From Sphingobium chlorophenolicum (lineage in GTDB: Bacteria; Pseudomonadota; Alphaproteobacteria; Sphingomonadales; Sphingomonadaceae), in contig NZ_JFHR01000044.1 in assembly GCF_000722875.1 (NCBI RefSeq), forward strand, positions 1-46,581: 46,581 nt of DNA. The letters run 5' to 3'. How positions within the stretch are numbered: the stretch's first letter is position 1; the number at the start of each line of letters is the position of its first letter. The notes below the pieces were generated by a model that ran no database searches, had not been told where the DNA came from, and worked only from the letters and a program-made list of their open reading frames with translations. Positions 42,386 to 46,581 of the stretch are shown here, piece after piece. The position numbers were made by a program, and so were the translations under genes.

Positions 42386-44644
42386 CTAACCCTCCGCGTA
42401 GAGGGTGAACGTTCCTTGCAGGCCGCCTACGCTCGACTGGCCGATCCACAGGTCGAAGGCGCCCGGTTCGGCGATGCGGCGGTTGCCTGCGCCGACGAAT
42501 TCCAGGTCGATGCGGGAGAGGGAGAAGCGGAACGTCTTGCTTTCCCCCGGCGCCAGCGTGACCCGCTCGATGCGTTTGAGTTCGCGGATGGGGCGGGTGC
42601 GGCTCGCCACGCGGTCGCGGATGTAGAGTTGGACCACTTCGCTGCCCTTGCGTTGCCCCTTGTTGGTGACGCGCACGGTGATGCCGATGGCCGCGTCCCA
42701 GCGAAGCGCGGTGTCGGAGAATTTGAGCTGGTCGAGCGTGAATTCGCTGTAGCTGAGGCCGTGGCCGAAGGGATAGCGCGCGCTATTGTCGGTGGTGGCG
42801 TAGCGGGAGCGATATTCGGTGCGGTTGTCGATCACCGGGCGGCCGGTCGATTTGCGGTCGTAGAAGAAAGGCTCCTGCCCCGATTCCCAGGGGAAGCTGA
42901 CCGGCAGCTTGGCGGAGGGGTTTTCCTTGCCGAACAGGATGTCCGCTATGGCATGGCCGGATTCGGAGCCGAGGAACCAGGTGGCCAGGATCGCCTGCGC
43001 ATTGGCCACGCCGTCGTGCAGCGCGAGGGCGCGGCCGTGGCGGAGCAGGACGATCACGGGCTTGCCGGTGGCGGCGATGGCGTCGGCCAGCACCTGCTGC
43101 ACGACGGGAATTTCGATGGCGGTGCGCGATTGCGCTTCACCCGACATGTCCTGCGATTCACCGAGGGCAAGGATGACGACATCAGCCGCCTTTGCGGTTT
43201 CCACCGCTTTTGCGACGCCGCCGTCGATGGGCGTCAATATGCCGCTGCCCGGCGCGATCAGCAATTTGGCCGGGTCCGGCATGGCGGCGCGCAGGCCGGT
43301 GGCGATGTCGACGCCCTTCCCCTTGTCGCCGTAAAAGGCCCAGGGGCCGTAGACGTTCATCCTGTCCTCGGCAAAGGGGCCGATGAGGGCGATGGTCTGG
43401 CCCTTGGCGGGATCGAGGGGGAGGACGCCGCTGTTCTGGAGCAGCACGATGGAGCGGGTGGCGGCTTCGCGGGCAAGGGCGCGATGGGACGGCGTGAAGA
43501 TGCGGGTCTTTTCCGCTTCCTCATTCAGTGAGCGGTATGGGTTTTCGAACAGGCCGATGGCGGTCTTCACGTAAAGGATGCGGCGGACGGCGACGTCGAC
43601 CGTTTCCATCGGCACCGCGCCGCTCTTCACCAGATCGGGGATGTGGCGGATATAGAGGCCGCTCTGCATCGACATGTCGACGCCCGCCAATATGGCGAGG
43701 CGGGTGGCGTCGCGTTCATCCTCCGCAAAGCCGTGGGCGACCAGTTCCTCATCGGCGGTATAGTCGGAGAAGACGAAGCCGCGGAATTTCATCTCGCCGC
43801 GCAGCAGGTCTGTGAGGAGATCGCGGTCGGCTGTCGCTGGAACGCCGTTGATTTCGCTGAACGCCGCCATGGTGGTGAGCGCGCCCGCCGCGAAGGCCGA
43901 ACCGAAGGGCGGCAGATGGGTTTCGCGCAGCGTCTCGTCGCTGATGTCGACGCTGCCATATTCCAGGCCGCCCGCGACCGCGCCATAGGCGGCGAAATGC
44001 TTGGGGCAGGCGAGCAAGGAGTCGTCGCGGCGCAGGTCGCGGCCCTGGAAACCGCGCACGCGGGCGGCGGCGAAGAGGCTGCCGAGGGTGACGTCCTCCC
44101 CCGCCCCCTCCACCACCCGGCCCCAGCGCTGGTCGCGGGCGACGTCGACCATCGGCGCGAAGGTCAGGTGCAGGCCCGCCGCCGTCGCCTCCACCGCCAT
44201 GGCGCGGGCGGTGCGTTCGGCAAGGGCAGGATCGAAGCTGGCCGATTCGGCGAGGGGCACAGGGAAGATGGTCTTGAGGCCGTGGATCACGTCGCCCGCG
44301 AACAGCAGGGGAATGCCGAGGCGGCTTTGTTTGAGCGCGATGTCCTGGGCGCGGCGGGCGCCCGCTACGCCGATGCCGTTGAACAGGCAACCGACGCGGC
44401 CCTTGCGGATTTCGTTGGCCAGATCCTTCTCATTCTGGATGCCGACCTGCGGATTGGGCGGGTTGTAGGGGCGGAAACTGTCGGCAAGGCAGGTCATCTG
44501 GCCCGCCTTTTCCTCTATGGTCATGCGGGCGATCAGGTCGTCGACGCGCTCCACCTCGCTCGCCGCGAAGGCGCGGCGGGGAAGCGGGAGCGTCAGGAAG
44601 CCGGAAAGGGCTGCGGTCAGGACGGCGCGGCGGTCGAATGTCAT
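42386..44644 (-). CDS. bglX: Glycoside hydrolase family 3 beta-glucosidase (BglX-like), exported
   Basis: About 752 residues from the ATG at 44644. The N-terminus is a Tat-like signal (FDRRAVLTAALSGFLTLPLPRRAFAA). GH3 N-terminal TIM-barrel part: KHFAAYGAVAGGLEYG and the nucleophile Asp in GFVFSDYTADEEL. Then the GH3 C-terminal domain (ALIGPFAEDRMNVYGPWAF, ILALGESQDMSGEAQSRT) and a fibronectin-III-like domain (GSEVVQLYIRDRVASRTRPIRE). It cuts terminal glucose or xylose units from beta-oligosaccharides in the periplasm. No sugar transporter is near, so the sugar source is unclear. The frame upstream of 44644 is not coding. Confidence 0.93.
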   Translation of the reverse strand: MTFDRRAVLTAALSGFLTLPLPRRAFAASEVERVDDLIARMTIEEKAGQMTCLADSFRPYNPPNPQVGIQNEKDLANEIRKGRVGCLFNGIGVAGARRAQDIALKQSRLGIPLLFAGDVIHGLKTIFPVPLAESASFDPALAERTARAMAVEATAAGLHLTFAPMVDVARDQRWGRVVEGAGEDVTLGSLFAAARVRGFQGRDLRRDDSLLACPKHFAAYGAVAGGLEYGSVDISDETLRETHLPPFGSAFAAGALTTMAAFSEINGVPATADRDLLTDLLRGEMKFRGFVFSDYTADEELVAHGFAEDERDATRLAILAGVDMSMQSGLYIRHIPDLVKSGAVPMETVDVAVRRILYVKTAIGLFENPYRSLNEEAEKTRIFTPSHRALAREAATRSIVLLQNSGVLPLDPAKGQTIALIGPFAEDRMNVYGPWAFYGDKGKGVDIATGLRAAMPDPAKLLIAPGSGILTPIDGGVAKAVETAKAADVVILALGESQDMSGEAQSRTAIEIPVVQQVLADAIAATGKPVIVLLRHGRALALHDGVANAQAILATWFLGSESGHAIADILFGKENPSAKLPVSFPWESGQEPFFYDRKSTGRPVIDNRTEYRSRYATTDNSARYPFGHGLSYSEFTLDQLKFSDTALRWDAAIGITVRVTNKGQRKGSEVVQLYIRDRVASRTRPIRELKRIERVTLAPGESKTFRFSLSRIDLEFVGAGNRRIAEPGAFDLWIGQSSVGGLQGTFTLYAEG

Positions 44645-44759
44645 CGGGGGGAGTGTAGCAGATGTCGGATGAACCGCACTTATCCCGTCGAAGCGCGCAT
44701 GCAACCGGCGGAGAGATGGGCGGAGCCGTGGGGCCGACAATCCGGCCGGAGGGCGACGA

Positions 44760-44846
44760 TGGTGGACAGGGCTGGATTCGAACCAGCGTACGGGAAACCC
44801 GGGCAGATTTACAGTCTGCTGCCTTTAACCACTCGGCCACCTGTCC
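44760..44846 (-). tRNA. tRNA-Tyr (anticodon GTA)
   Basis: An 87-nt class II tRNA on the minus strand with CCA encoded. The acceptor GGACAGG pairs with CCTGTCC, discriminator A, the anticodon stem GCAGA/TCTGC holds CTGTAAA with GTA (44810-44812), a long variable arm CCCGGGTTTCCCGTACG follows, and the T arm is GCTGGTTCGAATCCAGC. It lies between bglX and rlmB. Confidence 0.97.
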
Positions 44847-44948
44847 AGTCGCCACACCGTTTCGGGGAAGCCCCGATCGGCTGGAGGGCGACCCAATGGC
44901 GAAAGGAGACTTGCCTGTCAATGGCTCAATGTGAAAAGAGCGCTTCCC

Positions 44949-45689
44949 ATGAAAAGAGGAAATCGCACCGGGAAGGCCAAAGGCCAGTTCCCCCGCTTTT
45001 ATGGACGGCATGCCGTCATCGCCGCGCTGGCCAATCCCAACCGGGTGGTGCGCAAGATATGGGGGACGCGGGACGCGCTGAACGCGCTCGACCTGCCGCC
45101 GGTCCTGCCCATCGTCTATTCCGATGTGGCCGATCTGGGCCGCATGGTACCGTCGGACGCGCCGCATCAGGGCATCGTGGCGGAGGTGGAGCCGCTGGAC
45201 GATGTGTGGCTGGGCGACGTGCTGGAGGCTGGGCAGGACGACAACCGGCCTGTGCTGGTGCTGGATCAGGTGACGGACCCGCATAATGTCGGCGCGATCC
45301 TGCGGTCGGCGGCGGCGTTCGATGCGCTGTGCATCGTGACGCAGGACCGGCATGCGCCGCCCGAATCGGGGGTGCTGGCGCGGTCGGCTTCCGGCGCGCT
45401 GGAGATCGTGCCGTGGGTGCGGGTGGTGAACCTGGCCCGCGCGCTGGATGAGATTGCCGAAGCCGGTTACTGGCGCATCGGGCTGGATGGCGAGGCGGAC
45501 CAGTCTTTGGGCGAGGCCATTGGCACGTCGCGGGTCGCGCTGGTGCTGGGGGCCGAGGGCGAAGGGCTACGGCACAACAGCATGGCGCATTGCGACATTT
45601 TGGCTAAACTGCCGATCAGTCCGCGCATGGAAAGCCTGAACGTGTCCAATGCGGCGGCGATCGCTCTTTATGCGGCTGCCAGCCGGTAG
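44949..45689 (+). CDS. rlmB: 23S rRNA (guanosine-2'-O-)-methyltransferase RlmB (SpoU/TrmH family)
   Basis: About 246 residues (252 if the GTG at 44931 is used). An N-terminal substrate-binding part with FYGRHAVIAALANPNRVVRKIW, then the knotted SPOUT fold: LVLDQVTDPHNVGAILRSAAAF, LVLGAEGEGLR and ISPRMESLNVSNAAAIALY. RlmB methylates G2251 of 23S rRNA. The ATG at 44949 is preferred because it gives the usual basic start (MKRGNRTGKAKGQF). Confidence 0.9.
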   Translation: MKRGNRTGKAKGQFPRFYGRHAVIAALANPNRVVRKIWGTRDALNALDLPPVLPIVYSDVADLGRMVPSDAPHQGIVAEVEPLDDVWLGDVLEAGQDDNRPVLVLDQVTDPHNVGAILRSAAAFDALCIVTQDRHAPPESGVLARSASGALEIVPWVRVVNLARALDEIAEAGYWRIGLDGEADQSLGEAIGTSRVALVLGAEGEGLRHNSMAHCDILAKLPISPRMESLNVSNAAAIALYAAASR

Positions 45690-45708
45690 GGGATTATAGG
45701 GGGTGGGC

Positions 45709-46452
45709 ATGGCCGCTTTTCTTCGCGTTGCCGGGGTGCTGGCGGTCAGTCTGCTGCTCTCGGCCTGTCTGGTGACGCCGGGCAAGTTCGAATCGACGCT
45801 GGATATCCGCGCAGACCGGAGTTTCAGCTTCACCTATAAGGGGGAGATATTGGCGTCGGATGTCGGCAAGGGGCTTGGCTCCATGCCCTCCGGCGACGAT
45901 CCCATCGACGGCGCACCGCCCAAGGACCAGCAGAGCAGCCTGCGCACCGCGCTTCAATCGAAGGAGCAGGGGGAGCAGTTCGACGCCAAGGGCGACAAGG
46001 GCGACGAGCAGCAGATGCAGGCCATTGCGGCGGCGCTTTCCAGGGAAAAGGGGTTTCGTTCAGCCCGCTATATGGGGAATCACCGGTTCGAGATCGACTA
46101 TGCGATCAGCGGCAGGCTGACCCACGCCTTTCTCTTTCCCTTCAACAGCGATGCGCAGATCGTGTTGCCCTTCGTCGCGGTGGAACTGCGCGGGGAGGAT
46201 CGGGTGCGGGTGAAGGCGCCGGGCTATTCCAACGGTTATGACAAGAGCCAGAATCCGATGGGCGGCGGCGGTGCGGGCGAGGATGCGGCGAAGGCATTGG
46301 ATGGGGTGTTCACACTCACCACCGATGCGGAGATCGTCAGCCAGAATCAGGAGGACGGCGCGCAGAGCACGCCGCAGGGGAAGCGGATCGTCTGGAAGGT
46401 GACGCCGCTGACCAGCGAAGCGCCTGCGGCTACGCTGAGGGTGAGGCCTTAG
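45709..46452 (+). CDS. Lipoprotein of unknown function
   Basis: About 247 residues. The signal peptide ends in a lipobox (LLLSACLVTPG), so it should be lipidated at the cysteine. The mature part has beta-rich segments (FESTLDIRADRSFSFTYKGEI, HRFEIDYAISGRLTHAF) and a Gly-rich linker (PMGGGGAGED) before a last beta part. I recognise no domain with a known role. AGGGGG precedes the ATG at 45709; an alternative GTG is at 45703. It follows rlmB after 19 nt and could be co-transcribed. Confidence 0.75.
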   Translation: MAAFLRVAGVLAVSLLLSACLVTPGKFESTLDIRADRSFSFTYKGEILASDVGKGLGSMPSGDDPIDGAPPKDQQSSLRTALQSKEQGEQFDAKGDKGDEQQMQAIAAALSREKGFRSARYMGNHRFEIDYAISGRLTHAFLFPFNSDAQIVLPFVAVELRGEDRVRVKAPGYSNGYDKSQNPMGGGGAGEDAAKALDGVFTLTTDAEIVSQNQEDGAQSTPQGKRIVWKVTPLTSEAPAATLRVRP

Positions 46453-46469
46453 CGTGGTGTATACCGCAT

Positions 46470-46581
46470 TCCCCCTCCCGCAGGCGGGAGGGGGTTAGGG
46501 GGGGGTTGGCGTGACATCTGCGTCGTTTTGCAACGGCTAAGTCAGAAGCTCGCTTCGCTCGCGCCCACCCCTAACCCAAAA
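46470..46581. repeat. Dispersed palindromic repeat, cut by window edge
   Basis: CCCTCCCGCAGGCGGGAGGG followed by GTTAGGGG, a unique centre including GAAGCTCGCTTCGCTCGCGC, and CCCACCCCTAACCC at the very end. The outer GGTTAGGGG / CCCCTAACCC parts face each other, so this is one long inverted repeat continuing beyond the window. It is the same palindrome as at 101-131, in the other orientation. Confidence 0.65.

Noticed and set aside
43643..45286. A 547-codon open frame antisense to the GH3 gene and running over tRNA-Tyr
   Set aside because: It overlaps a tRNA and two recognised genes and has no domain signature.

Overview
The window reads as ordinary chromosome of a high-GC alphaproteobacterium of the Sphingomonadaceae (Sphingobium/Sphingomonas-like). 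The grounds are GC-rich codon use, the style of the dispersed palindromes (CCTCCCC/GGTCCCC blocks, and a CGTCATGCTGAAC...GTTTCAGCATCC element), a PhoB/PhoU/Pst set with a DUF3333-type PstA, an HPr-rel-A cassette and several proteins of typical sphingomonad type. No phage, insertion sequence, plasmid function or CRISPR array was seen. The genus is inferred, not proven.

Layout. 0.1-4.3 kb: lipid kinase, metallophosphoesterase, exonuclease III, ErpA and an M23 peptidase. 4.3-8.5 kb: a tightly packed leftward unit glnE-bcp-DUF455, with a small NepR-like gene divergent to it. 8.7-13.8 kb: a YpfJ-type metallopeptidase, a translationally coupled patatin/3-hydroxybutyrate dehydrogenase pair, an outer-membrane barrel protein and an exported M20 amidohydrolase. 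13.8-21.2 kb: the complete phosphate-starvation locus phoR / Pho box / pstSCAB-phoU-phoB, all leftward. 21.2-23.9 kb: a Tat-exported small protein followed by PqqD-like, HprK-like and nucleotidyltransferase genes that overlap each other. This is the most interesting system in the window. 24-27 kb: def, recR, fmt and truA. 27-31 kb: YhhQ transporter, tRNA-Arg, RoxA-like oxygenase, RluE-like synthase, a spermidine-synthase-like protein and a DEDDh exonuclease. 31-33 kb: a small membrane protein, exported MsrA and a zinc-type dehydrogenase. 33-37.5 kb: aspartate aminotransferase, a 149-bp palindromic element, pabC, pabB, DUF983 and a thioesterase. 37.7-46.5 kb: a cytochrome b561-YceI fusion, an AI-2E family permease, an ABC-F ATPase, a GH3 glycosidase, tRNA-Tyr, RlmB and a lipoprotein.

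How the parts work together. PstSCAB imports phosphate, PhoU and PhoR sense it, and PhoB acts at the Pho box in front of pstS. Def and Fmt add and remove the initiator formyl group. TruA, RluE, RlmB, RoxA, the ABC-F protein and the two tRNAs serve translation. PabB and PabC make p-aminobenzoate for folate. Bcp, MsrA, YceI and ErpA deal with oxidative damage and iron-sulfur maturation. The HPr-rel-A cassette looks like a peptide- or protein-modifying system, and the Tat-exported protein beside it is the natural substrate candidate.

Limits: families were recognised by eye from motifs. No database search, folding program or codon statistics were run. Start codons were moved downstream of the longest possible ORF wherever signal peptides, ribosome binding sites or gene overlaps argued for it, and this is said in each entry.
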